DNA from: Stakelama pacifica
GTDB lineage: Bacteria > Pseudomonadota > Alphaproteobacteria > Sphingomonadales > Sphingomonadaceae
Assembly (NCBI RefSeq): GCF_004361835.1
Contig: NZ_SNWD01000020.1
Span: 1 to 39,276 of the forward strand
Direction of reading: 5' to 3'
DNA: 39,276 nucleotides
The notes under the pieces are model-generated. The model did not search any database. It was not told where the DNA came from and was given only the letters and a program-made list of their open reading frames with translations. Below, one piece after another: positions 23,990 through 33,026 of the stretch (within the stretch, counting starts at the first letter, position 1; each line of letters begins with the position of its first letter). A program made the translations under genes and the position numbers.

Positions 23990-24723
23990 GGCCGCCGCCC
24001 CTGACCATGGATAAGCAGGATCGCGAAATAGGGCGCGGTATCGCCTGCCTCGCAAAGCCGTATCACACGCTGTTCGGGCATGGCGGCATATTCGATCAGC
24101 CATGCCGCCTCCGTGCGGCCCGCCGCCGCGACGGCGCGCCGCAGTTTTGGCAGGTGGCGGCCGATCTTCATCACCACCAGCGCATCGGTGTCGCGGATAC
24201 GGCGGACAAGCTCTTCCTCGCCCAGCGTCGCTGTCACGACCGTCAGGACGTCATCGCCCCAGCTGATCGGAAGATCGCTCGCCGTCCACGCGCCTGACAT
24301 GCCGGTAATGCCCGGCACCACGCACACCGGCACGCGCCCGCCGAGCCGCGCATGGAGATGCATGAATGAGCCATAGAAAAAAGGATCGCCTTCGCACAGC
24401 ACGACGATATCCTCTCCCGTAGCGGCAAGGTCGCAAAGATGGCGGGTGCATTCGGCATAAAAGCCGGACAGCAGGTCGGTATAAGCGGGATCGGTAAACG
24501 GGATTTCGGTCGTGACCGGATAGTCCATCGCGAATTCAGCGACATCGTTCCGCAGCATCCCATCGACCATCCGGCGCGCTCGGCCGGCGCGGCCCGCCTT
24601 GCGGAAATAGGCGAGATGGCGGGCGGAACGGATCAGCCGGTCGGCGCGGACGCTCATCAATTCGGGATCGCCGGGGCCGAGCCCGACGCCATGCACGGTG
24701 CCGAGGGCGAGTGGGGCGGTCAT
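23986..24723 (-). CDS. cobI: Precorrin-2 C20-methyltransferase
   Basis: CobI adds the C20 methyl group to precorrin-2. The 245-residue protein has VHGVGLGPGDPELMSVRADRLI, a VVLCEGDPFFYGSFMHLHAR block (the EGDPFFYGSF form is typical of CobI/CbiL) and VVPGITGMSGAW. I chose the ATG at 24723 because it overlaps the cobH stop (ATGA) and starts a normal methylase; the frame stays open upstream to 25128 only as a shadow inside cobH. Confidence 0.92.
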   Translation of the reverse strand: MTAPLALGTVHGVGLGPGDPELMSVRADRLIRSARHLAYFRKAGRAGRARRMVDGMLRNDVAEFAMDYPVTTEIPFTDPAYTDLLSGFYAECTRHLCDLAATGEDIVVLCEGDPFFYGSFMHLHARLGGRVPVCVVPGITGMSGAWTASDLPISWGDDVLTVVTATLGEEELVRRIRDTDALVVMKIGRHLPKLRRAVAAAGRTEAAWLIEYAAMPEQRVIRLCEAGDTAPYFAILLIHGQGRRP

Positions 24724-25349
24724 TCGGCGCTGCTCGCCAGCGCATTGATCGCGGCGACGGTGACCGCGCTGCCGCCCGGCCGCCCCTCCATGATCGCGCA
24801 GGGAACCGGAGGATCGGCCCAGAGTGCGGCTTTCGATTCGACCGCACCGACGAAACCGACCGGACAGCCGATGATCGCAGCGGGCCGGGGGCAGGCGGGA
24901 TCTTCGAGCATGTCGAGCAGATGGAAAAGTGCGGTCGGCGCATTGCCGATCGCGACTAGCGCACCCGCCAGATGCGACCGCCACAGCTCCAGCGCGGCGG
25001 CGGAGCGGGTGGTTTCCAGCGCAGCCGCAAGGCCGGGCACGCGCGGATCGCGAAGCGTGCAAAGGACGATATTGTCGGCGGGAAGCCGTACCCGGGTGAC
25101 GCCTTCGCTCACCATATGCGCATCGCACAGGATCGCCGCCCCCTGAACCAGCGCGGCGCGGGCGGCACTCACAAAGCCGTGCGAAAAACGGATGCGCGGG
25201 GCGAGTTCGACCATCCCGGCGGCATGGATCATCCGCACCGCGACCGGCTCTTCCTCCGGAGAAAATCGCGCGAGATCGGCCTCTGCGCGGATCGTTGCGA
25301 AGGAGCGGCGATAGATTGTGCGCCCGTCGGTTTCATAGTCATGCGGCAC
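24720..25349 (-). CDS. cobH: Precorrin-8X methylmutase
   Basis: CobH moves the methyl group from C11 to C12, giving hydrogenobyrinic acid. The 209-residue protein has the RRSFATIRAEADLARFSPEEEPVAVRMIHA opening, with the histidine of RMIHAAG as catalytic base, GAAILCDAHMV, and the C-terminal IIGCPVGFVGAVESK and GRPGGSAVTVAA signatures. I chose the GTG at 25349, which overlaps the end of cobG by 11 bp; no ATG lies closer to the conserved start. Longer upstream readings are shadows of cobG. Confidence 0.9.
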   Translation of the reverse strand: MPHDYETDGRTIYRRSFATIRAEADLARFSPEEEPVAVRMIHAAGMVELAPRIRFSHGFVSAARAALVQGAAILCDAHMVSEGVTRVRLPADNIVLCTLRDPRVPGLAAALETTRSAAALELWRSHLAGALVAIGNAPTALFHLLDMLEDPACPRPAAIIGCPVGFVGAVESKAALWADPPVPCAIMEGRPGGSAVTVAAINALASSAE

Positions 25350-26478
25350 GGAACATACTTTCGATAAGCGCGGCGAGATCGTCGGGGGACAGGTCTTCGG
25401 CATAGGCGGGGTCGTCGGCGCGGGCATGGAAGGCGATGCGGAAGCGGCCATTATCGCCGGTCGCGACCAGGTCGGCGGGTCCGGCGCGCGCGCAGCCCTT
25501 TGCACAGCCCGACACGTGCAGCCGCCCGCTGATATGCGGCGCCAGCCGCGCGGCAAGCGTTCGGGTTTCGACGCTCGCACGGGGACAGGCAGGCGCGCCG
25601 ACACATGCATCCACTGCGAGCAGCCGGGGATCGCCGAAGGGAATGGCAGGAACGGTCGGGGCAACGCCTTCCAGCAGCGCGATCCGCCATGGGGTGAGGC
25701 GCAGCGCGCGCATTCCGCCGATCCCGGCGAGCAGCTCAAGCATCGCCGCATCCATCCTGCCAAAGGGTAGCGCCAGCGCAGTGCCGAGCGGGTGCGCGCC
25801 CTGTTCCGGCGGAGTGGCGCAGGACAGTGGGCGGAGATCGCCGCGTGCCCAGTCAGGGAGCGCCGCGCGATGCCGCGCCATGCGCCCCGCCTCACCCCCG
25901 CCGCTTTCCGTGAACCAGCGGGCAAGCCCGATCAGCGCGTCGATTTCCCCGCCATGGCGAATGGCAACCCCGGCGGCGCGGCCATCGGCGCGCAGGATAA
26001 TGTCGCCCGTTTCGCCACGTTCGAGGCGAAAATCGCCGGAATTGCCGGTAAGCCGCGCGACGCGACCGGTATCGATCGCCAAGCCGGTCTTTCCGGGCAA
26101 AGCGGGCAGTTCGTCCAGCCTGCGGTACAGTTCGATGGCGAGCCGATGGGTGTCGTCGCCATGTTGCCAGTCGGGGGCGATGAGTATCGCGCGCGCCTCG
26201 CGCCCCGGGTCTTCATCGACCAGATCGGCCGCGATCAGCGATTGCAGCGCCTGCTCCCAGCTATTGTACGACAGGCCCCGTAATTGCAGCGCGGCGCGAT
26301 TGGTGAGGTCGATCGCGCCATTGCCATGGATGCGCGCGGTATCCGCCACAAGCCGCATCTGGTCCGGCGATAGTCGCGCCAGTCGCGGGCGGATGCGCAG
26401 GATCAGCCCGTCGCCCGCCGCCATGGGCTGCCATGCGGTGGGGCACCAGCCGCGCTTATGGGGCAGGGCGGTGCTCAT
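25339..26478 (-). CDS. cobG: Precorrin-3B synthase
   Basis: CobG is the oxygen-dependent monooxygenase that makes precorrin-3B and marks the aerobic pathway. The 379-residue protein belongs to the sulfite/nitrite reductase fold with two ferredoxin-like repeats (GAIDLTNRAALQLRGL near residue 55). Its cluster ligands are Cys292 and Cys298 (C-x5-C) and Cys325 and Cys329 (C-x3-C). The ATG at 26478 overlaps the cobN stop by 4 bp. Low similarity to CysI in this same window is confined to the shared fold. Confidence 0.9.
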   Translation of the reverse strand: MSTALPHKRGWCPTAWQPMAAGDGLILRIRPRLARLSPDQMRLVADTARIHGNGAIDLTNRAALQLRGLSYNSWEQALQSLIAADLVDEDPGREARAILIAPDWQHGDDTHRLAIELYRRLDELPALPGKTGLAIDTGRVARLTGNSGDFRLERGETGDIILRADGRAAGVAIRHGGEIDALIGLARWFTESGGGEAGRMARHRAALPDWARGDLRPLSCATPPEQGAHPLGTALALPFGRMDAAMLELLAGIGGMRALRLTPWRIALLEGVAPTVPAIPFGDPRLLAVDACVGAPACPRASVETRTLAARLAPHISGRLHVSGCAKGCARAGPADLVATGDNGRFRIAFHARADDPAYAEDLSPDDLAALIESMFRAA

Positions 26479-29400
26479 GCCAGAGTCGCCAGAATCGAAT
26501 TGCGCCGGGTCGGCCATAGCCCCGAGCGATGAAGCGCGGCGAAGCGCGCCTCCATCGCGGCAAGCGCATCGGGGTTCGCATCGGCCAGAAAGGCGCGAAC
26601 CTCCTCGGTGCCCAGCGTCGCGTCATGATAAAGGTCGATCAGTTCGGGGCTGACGACGCGCGCGAGGTGCGCGAAGCTGCCCAGATGGTCGAGCGTGGCC
26701 GCGATCTCCGCCGCGCCGCGATAGCCATGCCGCATCATTCCCGCGATCCAGCGCGGATTAGCGGCGCGCGCGCGCACCGTGCGGGCGACCTCCTCGCGCA
26801 GCGTTCGGGCGCGCACCCGTTCGGGATCGCAGCTATCGACATGATAGAGCGCCGCGGCGCCGCCGGTAACGCTTTGCGCGGCGGCGAACCCTGCCTCATG
26901 CGTGGCATAATCGGCGGCGAGCAGCAGGTCGCTTTCGGGAAGGTCCTGCAAATGCACGAACGCGTCGGCGGCGGCGACCCGGTTGCGCAGACCGGCAGGA
27001 TCGGCGCGTTCTTCGTCTCCGTCAAAGGCGACCGAGGAGGCGGCCAGCCATGCCTCACCCGCTGCCCGCCGCGCGGCATCGGTATAGCGGTCGGCATCGC
27101 CGCCCATGGCAAGGCCATAGCTGCCCGATGCAGGGCCATAGACGCGGTGCCCGGCATCGCGCCCGGCAAAGGGATTCCATTCGGCGGGTTCGTCACGCCG
27201 GGCCAGCGCGCGAACTGCCTGACCAAACAGCGTGCATAGCTGCCCGAATGTGTCGCGGAACAGGCCTGAAATGCGCAGGGTCACATCGATGCGCGGATGA
27301 TCGAGCGCCGCGATCGGCATGATCTCCACCCCCGTCACCCGGTCCGATCCATGGTCCCAGACCGGCGCGGCGCCGAGCAGGTGGAGCGCCATCGCGAACT
27401 CTTCTCCCGCCGTGCGCATCGTCGCCGACCCCCACAGATCGATGACCAGATTGCGCGGATAATCGCCCTGATCCTGCAAATGGCGGCGGATCAGCTCGTC
27501 GGCGAGTCGCTTTCCCTGTTCATGCGCCGATCGCGAGGGGATGGCGCGCGGATCGACCGCATACAGGTTGCGCCCGGTCGGCAGCACATCGCTTCGCCCG
27601 CGATTGGGCGATCCGCTGGGGCCGGGCGATACGCGGCGTCCGTCAAGCGCGGCGAGCAGGCCGTCGCGCTCCGCCGCCCCGCAATCGCCGCGCCCGTAAA
27701 TGTGCAGCCCGTCGCCGAAGCGGCTGTCCTTCACATCGCAGACAAAGGTATCGATTCGGGTAATCGCATCGGCGTCCGAACAGTCGTCGCCAAGTCCCAG
27801 TTCGGCGGTGAGGCCGGTGGCCGCCGCCTCATCGGCGATATCGGCGCGCAGCCGGTCGCGCCGGGCAGGGTCCAGCCCGTCGGCAGTCGAGAATTCGTCG
27901 AGCAGCGCTTCGAGCCTGTCCAGACCGGTGCCGCTTTCCGCCCCGACCAGTGGCGGGGGAAGATGCCCGATCGTGATCGCGGCGATCCGGCGTTTGGCCT
28001 GCGCTGCTTCACCCGGATCGTTGACGATGAAGGGATACAGGATCGGCATCGAGCCTGTGAGCGCTTCAGGCCAGCAGGCGGACGACAGGGCGACAGCCTT
28101 TCCCGGCAGCCATTCGAGTGTCCCATGCGCGCCGGTATGCACCGCCGCATCCATGGCCTGTGCGCGCAGCCAGAGGTAAAAGGCGACATAGCCATGGCGC
28201 GGGACCCGCGACAGATCATGATATTCATCCGCGCGTTCGGCCGGCACCCCGCGTTCGGGTTGCAGCGCCACCAGAACGCCGCCGCGCCATGTGGCAGCGA
28301 AGCGGAAACTGCCATCGGTCACGGCCGGGTCCTCCTCTGGCGCGCCCCATGTCGCGGCGAGTTCGGTTCGTAGCGTGGCAGGCAGTTGCTCCAGCGCGCC
28401 GCGATAGGCAGGGACCGGCCAGTCGAGCGCCTCGCCCGACAAGGTATCGGCGAGCGACACGCCCGGCGCGACAGAATAGCCCGCCGCATCGAGATCGCTG
28501 AGGATGGCATCGGCAGAGGCCAGCGCATCCAGCCCCACCGCGTGCGCCATCTGATGCGCCTTGCCCGGATAGGTCGACAGGATGAGCGCAATGCGGCGGT
28601 CGCCCGGTGGCTTGGCGCCCAGCGTGATGTTTGCGGCGATACGATCGGCGATGGCGGCGATGCGTTCGGGATCGGATCGGTGCGCGCGACGGGCATGTTG
28701 CAGCGCCGGGTCGCGAACCGCCTCCTGCTTGAAACTGGCGACCCCGGCAAAGATGCGGCCATCGACCTCAGGCAGGACGACATGCATGGCAAGGTCGGCG
28801 GGCGACAGGCCGCGCTCGCTCTCCTCCCATGCCGAACGCGGCGAGGTGGCGAGCGCGACCTGAAACACCGGAACATCGGCGGCGTCGAGGGGCGAGGCGG
28901 GCACGTCGCGCGCATCGCCGCCGCGTGCCGAAAAGGCGGTGGCATTTACGATCCCGACCGGCCCCAGTGCGGCGACCCAGTGCGTCAGCCATCCACGGGC
29001 ATGGCCATCTTTCAGTGACGGCGCGAATAGCGGCAGCACATCAAAGCCGCGCGCCCGAAACGCATCGGCGAGCGCCGCGATCGGATCGAGATCGGCGGCG
29101 AGCAGATAGGAGCGATAAAAGGTCAGAAGAATGCACGGGCGCGCGGCGGGGCGCATGGCGAAGGCGGCGGGGCAGGCGATGCCGCTATCGGCATGCCAGG
29201 CACCCACAGGCGGGATTTCGCGAATGCCGGGCACCGGCGCGGCGTAAAGTCCGGCGGCGAGCGCGAGCTGTGCCAGTGCTGCCTGCGCGGCGACCGCGCC
29301 GCCGGTATCGCTGAGCGCACCCAGCCGTTCGAGGGTCGATCGCGGTACGGTCGACGCCTGTGCCAGCGCCGCATCCTCGCGCCCGTCGGCGGCAAGAATG

Positions 29401-29744
29401 GCGAGCGCCTGCCCATGCTCGCTGGCATGTGCGGCGACCTGTTGCAGGCCATAGGGCCAATAGGAGCGCCCGCCGATGAGCCGGATCAATATGCCCTTTG
29501 CCTCGCCCAGCGTGCGCTCCAGATAGGTGTCGACCGAGAGCGGGTGGAGCAGATCGGCGAGGTTGGCGAGCCGCAGCGAAGGCAGTGCTCGCCCGGCGGC
29601 ATGCGCCGCATGCCAACCGGCGGCGAACGCCCCCAGATCGCTGTCCGAAAAGGACAGCACGACCAGATCCGCCGGGTCCTGTTCAAGATCGCGCGGCGTC
29701 GCACTCTCTTCCAGACCATGGCTTTCGCGAAAGACGATATGCAT
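26475..29744 (-). CDS. cobN: Cobaltochelatase large subunit
   Basis: CobN is the large subunit of the ATP-dependent cobaltochelatase CobNST, inserting cobalt into hydrogenobyrinic acid a,c-diamide. The 1089-residue protein has the H-subunit architecture shared with magnesium chelatase BchH: VHTGAHGTLEWLPGKAVALS near the middle and a PRNLVIDLWGSATMRTAGEEFAMALHLLGA block. It is shorter than the roughly 1,270-residue enzyme of the classical producer, with the difference spread over less-conserved parts. The AAA+ partners CobS and CobT are not in the window. The gene lies 9 bp after cobW. Confidence 0.93.
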   Translation of the reverse strand: MHIVFRESHGLEESATPRDLEQDPADLVVLSFSDSDLGAFAAGWHAAHAAGRALPSLRLANLADLLHPLSVDTYLERTLGEAKGILIRLIGGRSYWPYGLQQVAAHASEHGQALAILAADGREDAALAQASTVPRSTLERLGALSDTGGAVAAQAALAQLALAAGLYAAPVPGIREIPPVGAWHADSGIACPAAFAMRPAARPCILLTFYRSYLLAADLDPIAALADAFRARGFDVLPLFAPSLKDGHARGWLTHWVAALGPVGIVNATAFSARGGDARDVPASPLDAADVPVFQVALATSPRSAWEESERGLSPADLAMHVVLPEVDGRIFAGVASFKQEAVRDPALQHARRAHRSDPERIAAIADRIAANITLGAKPPGDRRIALILSTYPGKAHQMAHAVGLDALASADAILSDLDAAGYSVAPGVSLADTLSGEALDWPVPAYRGALEQLPATLRTELAATWGAPEEDPAVTDGSFRFAATWRGGVLVALQPERGVPAERADEYHDLSRVPRHGYVAFYLWLRAQAMDAAVHTGAHGTLEWLPGKAVALSSACWPEALTGSMPILYPFIVNDPGEAAQAKRRIAAITIGHLPPPLVGAESGTGLDRLEALLDEFSTADGLDPARRDRLRADIADEAAATGLTAELGLGDDCSDADAITRIDTFVCDVKDSRFGDGLHIYGRGDCGAAERDGLLAALDGRRVSPGPSGSPNRGRSDVLPTGRNLYAVDPRAIPSRSAHEQGKRLADELIRRHLQDQGDYPRNLVIDLWGSATMRTAGEEFAMALHLLGAAPVWDHGSDRVTGVEIMPIAALDHPRIDVTLRISGLFRDTFGQLCTLFGQAVRALARRDEPAEWNPFAGRDAGHRVYGPASGSYGLAMGGDADRYTDAARRAAGEAWLAASSVAFDGDEERADPAGLRNRVAAADAFVHLQDLPESDLLLAADYATHEAGFAAAQSVTGGAAALYHVDSCDPERVRARTLREEVARTVRARAANPRWIAGMMRHGYRGAAEIAATLDHLGSFAHLARVVSPELIDLYHDATLGTEEVRAFLADANPDALAAMEARFAALHRSGLWPTRRNSILATLA

Positions 29745-29753
29745 GACGCGGCC

Positions 29754-30803
29754 TTAGCGGCTGAGGATGTCGGCGATCCTTTGGGCATCGATCCGGTCCC
29801 GTTCGGCGATGACGACGAGCCGCGTGTCGCGTGCTTCATCGGGGCGCCAGGGCCGGTCATATTGGGTGCGCACCCGGCCGCCGACCGCCTGTACCAGCAG
29901 GCGCATCGGCTTGCCGCGCACCGCTGCATAGCCCTTTACCCGCAAAATATCGTGGCGGCGCGCGAGCGTTTCGAGATCTGCGGCGAGACGCGCGGGGTCC
30001 TCGATTTCACCGCACCGATGGACGAGGCTGTCAAAATCGTCATGCTCATGATCCGCCTCACCGTCATGATGCGATGGTCGCTGGTCAAGATCATCCTCTG
30101 CGGCTGCCTCGAGGCCGAGAATGACCATCGGGTCGATCACGCCCTCGACCGTTTCGACGACCGGCACCGGTCGGGGAGCCTCTTCGGCAATGACCGCTCG
30201 CGCTTTGGCAACTCCTTCCGGCCCGGCGAGGTCGGCTTTGGTCAGCAGCACCATATCGGCGCAGGCGAGCTGATCTTCGAATACTTCCGAAAGCGGGGTT
30301 TCATGATCGATTCCGGGATCGGCGGCGCGCTGTGCCTCCAGCGCCGCGAGATCCGGTGCGAAACGGCCTGCGGCCACTGCCTCGGCATCGGCAAGCGCGA
30401 TCACGCCGTCCACGGTGATGCGCGAACGGATGGCGGGCCAGTCGAACGCCTTTAGCAGCGGCTTCGGCAGGGCAAGTCCCGATGTTTCGATCAGGATATG
30501 ATCGGGCCGTGGGGTAAGCGCCAGCAATTGCTCAACCGTGGGGATGAAATCGTCGGCAACGGTGCAGCAGATGCAGCCATTGGCCAGTTCGAGAACATTT
30601 TCGGCCGGGCAGTCGGGAATTGCGCAGCCTTTCAATATATCGCCATCGACGCCCAGCGTGCCGAATTCGTTGACGACAACGGCAAGCCGCCGATTGCCGG
30701 AATTGCGGATCAGATGGCTGATGAGCGTCGTCTTTCCCGCGCCCAGAAAGCCGGTGATGATGGTGACGGGCGTTTTGGCCAGAGTGTCGGCGGGATTGCG
30801 CAT
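29754..30803 (-). CDS. cobW: CobW, zinc/cobalt GTPase metallochaperone
   Basis: A G3E-family GTPase of 349 residues, first gene after the cobalamin riboswitch. It has the P-loop GFLGAGKTT (residues 18-26), the metal-binding CxCC (Cys77, Cys79, Cys80), a downstream TKADL G4 motif, and a histidine-rich linker (HHDGEADHEHDD) before the CobW C-terminal domain. CobW proteins are thought to deliver cobalt to CobN or to sense metal status. The ATG at 30803 is preceded by AAGGA 7 nt upstream. The frame stays open back into the riboswitch, but that extension is non-coding leader. Confidence 0.93.
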   Translation of the reverse strand: MRNPADTLAKTPVTIITGFLGAGKTTLISHLIRNSGNRRLAVVVNEFGTLGVDGDILKGCAIPDCPAENVLELANGCICCTVADDFIPTVEQLLALTPRPDHILIETSGLALPKPLLKAFDWPAIRSRITVDGVIALADAEAVAAGRFAPDLAALEAQRAADPGIDHETPLSEVFEDQLACADMVLLTKADLAGPEGVAKARAVIAEEAPRPVPVVETVEGVIDPMVILGLEAAAEDDLDQRPSHHDGEADHEHDDFDSLVHRCGEIEDPARLAADLETLARRHDILRVKGYAAVRGKPMRLLVQAVGGRVRTQYDRPWRPDEARDTRLVVIAERDRIDAQRIADILSR

Positions 30804-30999
30804 GGTGGTTCCTTCGCGGGCGCCGCGACGATCATGACGGCGAAACCGCACGACACCGGACGCGTGAGCGACGGACGGGCGCCACGCATAGTCGCCCGCG
30901 CACAACGCGCCGATGCGGCTCCGGCCGCAGGCTTGTCGTCGCTCAGACGGAACACCGTGCCCCGGCCATCCCCTGGACCCGAGCAAGAGCGACCTTAAC

Positions 31000-31197
31000 G
31001 TCGGCAGGTTTCCTGGCTCACGGGTCATCGCTTCGGTCACGCCTTCCCGGATCGAATATCTCGTTCCAGTGGCCGCCCTTCGAAAAGGAAGGGCATGTGT
31101 CCGTCACTCGCCGCTTACAGTTGCAGGGACAGCTGCGGCCTTGGGGCAAGCCCCGCACCGCATTCCCATTTACGCCCGTTTGATCGGGCACCGACGC
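31000..31197 (-). promoter_or_regulatory. Cobalamin riboswitch ahead of the cob operon
   Basis: Read leftwards, the leader carries the standard cobalamin-riboswitch elements in order: TCGGTGC near 31194-31188, GGGAATGCGGTGC, CAACTGTAAGCGG, a variable hairpin, CGGCCACTGG (B12 box), GAGCCAGGAAACCTGCCGA ending near 31001. The closing arm TCGGT/CCTGCCGA pairs at the two ends. This is the long form with the extra peripheral arm, expected to bind adenosylcobalamin and to lower expression of cobW and the downstream genes. The remaining 197 nt to the cobW start include the expression platform, whose exact hairpins I did not resolve. Confidence 0.95.
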
Positions 31198-31231
31198 GAT
31201 CAATGGCACCGGAATCCCGGTGCCGGATGCG

Positions 31232-31260
31232 GCTATAACGTTCGCAATCGGCTTTGCCAA
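31232..31260 (-). promoter_or_regulatory. Promoter of the cob operon
   Basis: On the minus strand, TTGGCA (31260-31255) and TATAGC (31237-31232) are spaced 17 bp, giving an inferred start near 31225. This is about 30 nt before the riboswitch, and a perfect 8-bp hairpin (31205-31224) begins at the inferred +1. Confidence 0.6.
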
Positions 31261-31354
31261 CGCCGCGCGATGCGGCGCACCGAAGGGGGTGAGGGAGAAG
31301 GCTTTCGCCGCCGATCCCTTCTCGCGCTAGCTGGACTGCCGAATGAAGGTAGCT

Positions 31355-31730
31355 TCAGCCATGCCGTCCGGGATCAGTGCATCGCATCGCGTTCGCCGGC
31401 GAGCGATAAACGGCCTTTGTCGGCAAGCGCGCGCACGGTGTTGCTGCCGCGCGAGAAATAGTGATGAAAAACTCTTCTGCCCTGTCGTGCGGTGAGGGCA
31501 GGGGGCTGCCGGTCCGGTTCAGCCGTTCGACTGCAATATTGAACTGATTCTAAATCTCGCCATTGGCCTGAACGAACAGCAGGTTGGCTTCCTTCAGGCT
31601 CTTCGTGTCCGGTTTCTTCTTGCGACGCCGCTTGCCTTCAAACGCTGCGCAAATCCTCGCCGGAATTTTCTCGGGGAATATGATAGACCCCGGTTTCGGG
31701 GTGCTTGCACGGTGTCACCCTTTTACCCAT
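31355..31730 (-). pseudogene. Broken tyrosine-integrase N-terminus (DUF6538-like)
   Basis: From an ATG at 31730 the minus strand reads MGKRVTPCKHPETGVYHIPRE, then shifts frame in an A run (plus-strand 31664-31669). In the next frame it continues with an IPARICAAFEGKRRRKKKPDTKSLKEAN pattern and a LLFVQANGEI helix, meets an in-frame TAG at 31552-31550, and continues as FNIAVERL. This order (K-HP-TG-Y-REIP, then KSLKEA, then a helix) is that of the N-terminal domain found in alphaproteobacterial phage-type integrases. No catalytic domain follows before a stop near 31355, so it is a truncated, frameshifted remnant. Confidence 0.6.
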
Positions 31731-32278
31731 TCCCGCCTCACTGTACCGGCGAAGAGGTAAAGAATGGCGCAATCGTGCGTTTCCGCCGCTCAGCACGGAG
31801 ATGGTGACCCCTACGGGAGGGGTAAGCCGCAAGATAATCTATGCAATGTCAGCGTGTTAACTGCATGTCATTATCGCGTTTTGTGCCACTCTTGTGTCAC
31901 GTAACACGGCCTTTCTGGCACGCTCTCGCCTGACCGCCAAGGGCTAATTATTTTTGCCGTAACCAACCGAGCTCAACACCTTTTGCCAAGGCGCTGGGTT
32001 CTGCACTGGACAAGGTGACTTCTAGGCTCCGGATCTGTAATTTGCAGTTGCTCGGCGATTGTCCCTTGAGGGTTTCAAGGATCTGTCCGCACTCGCCTTC
32101 CCGAAGGTCGGTGGTGCTGTATCGGGTCTCACAAGTCCGGACGTTGCATTGACTCGACGCGGGCTCTGAAGCCCATCCGGTAACCTTCGCAGATCGTCCG
32201 TCCCTGCGTTCCCTCGCGGGACACCGCCATCGGGTCAGCTGGAGAGCGTCACCGCTGGCGAACTGCTTCTATCGTTTT
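31731..32278. other. Gene-free stretch between integrase remnant and IS110 remnant
   Basis: No convincing gene. A 14-bp near-perfect palindrome, GTGTCACGTAACAC, lies at 31894-31907 and could be a regulator site for the former integrase. The part nearest 32278 is probably the non-coding flank of the IS110-type element. Base composition is less GC-rich than in the cob genes. Confidence 0.5.
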
Positions 32279-32715
32279 TCATGCTTCGAACAAGGTTACG
32301 TCGCGCATCATGGCATGCATGATTACGGCAAGGCGACGTGCGAGCGCAACGCGAGCCTTCTTCAGGCCGCGTCGCCTGGCGATCTTCAGTGCCCAGGTTT
32401 TCAGCGCGAAGCTCTGTTTGGTGCGCGTCAGGAACGAGTTCGCGGCCTCGTAGAGCAACTTACGCACAGGGCTGTCGCCCTGCTTGGTGATCCGGCCCGT
32501 CCAGTCGAGTTCACCCGACTGATGGCGCCGGGGATGTCGAGCCGGACGCGCGCCTCGACCAGATGGCTTCGAGTGGTGATAAGCGCGCGTACGCCATGAG
32601 CGGTCGGCGACTTGACGTGAACCTCGTTGTAGAAGCCGGTGCGCGCCAGTTGCGCGAGGCCGGCTGCATCGTGTGGATCGGTCTTGTTGGCCTTCATCGC
32701 TTTCAGGCTCTGATG
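32279..32715 (-). pseudogene. IS110-family transposase, truncated with internal deletion
   Basis: Two pieces of one transposase are visible on the minus strand. The upstream piece (about 32697-32540) reads MKANKTDPHDAAGLAQLARTGF then a VRALITTRSHLVEARVRLD segment, the end of the DEDD domain. The downstream piece (about 32535-32279) reads QSGELDWTGRITKQGDSPVRKLLYEAAN through to VIMHAMMRDVTLFEA and a stop, the C-terminal IS116/IS110/IS902 domain. They are joined at about 32538 with a frame change, and the roughly 100-residue middle part is missing. The N-terminus before about 32715 is also absent. The element cannot encode an active enzyme. Confidence 0.85.
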
Positions 32716-32796
32716 TTTGGCAGAAGCATGATTTTCGGGATTCCCTTGGCGCGAAATGCGTGTTTCACGGGGAGCTGGCTTTGAGGGAGGCTAGCG

Positions 32797-33025
32797 ATGG
32801 ACGAGGATTGGCGGACGGACCTGGAGCGGTGGCTAACACCATATCTGGAGGGGCTGGCTAACAAGATGCGGCGTCGGATGTGTCCGGCTTATATCGCCGG
32901 TCTGATTGGACCGGGTGATTGCAAGAGCATCCAGCCCATGGTGGCCCGGTCGGACGCGATACCCTATGACCGGCTGCATCATTTCATCGGGGCAGGCTTG
33001 TGGGACAGCGCGCCGCTGGAAGCAA
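32797..33025 (+). pseudogene. IS701-family transposase N-terminal fragment
   Basis: From the ATG at 32797, about 75 residues match the start of IS701-type DDE transposases: LERWLTPYLEGLANKMRRRM, CPAYIAGLIGPGDCKSIQPM, YDRLHHFIGAGLWDSAPLEA. The match stops abruptly near 33025, where the end of an IS5-like element begins. Nothing from the catalytic domain remains. Confidence 0.75.
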
Positions 33026-33026
33026 C

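Noticed and set aside
30804..31040. N-terminal extension of CobW to an ATG near 31040
   Set aside because: It would translate the 3' part of the cobalamin riboswitch; the ATG at 30803 has a proper Shine-Dalgarno sequence and gives the normal N-terminus.
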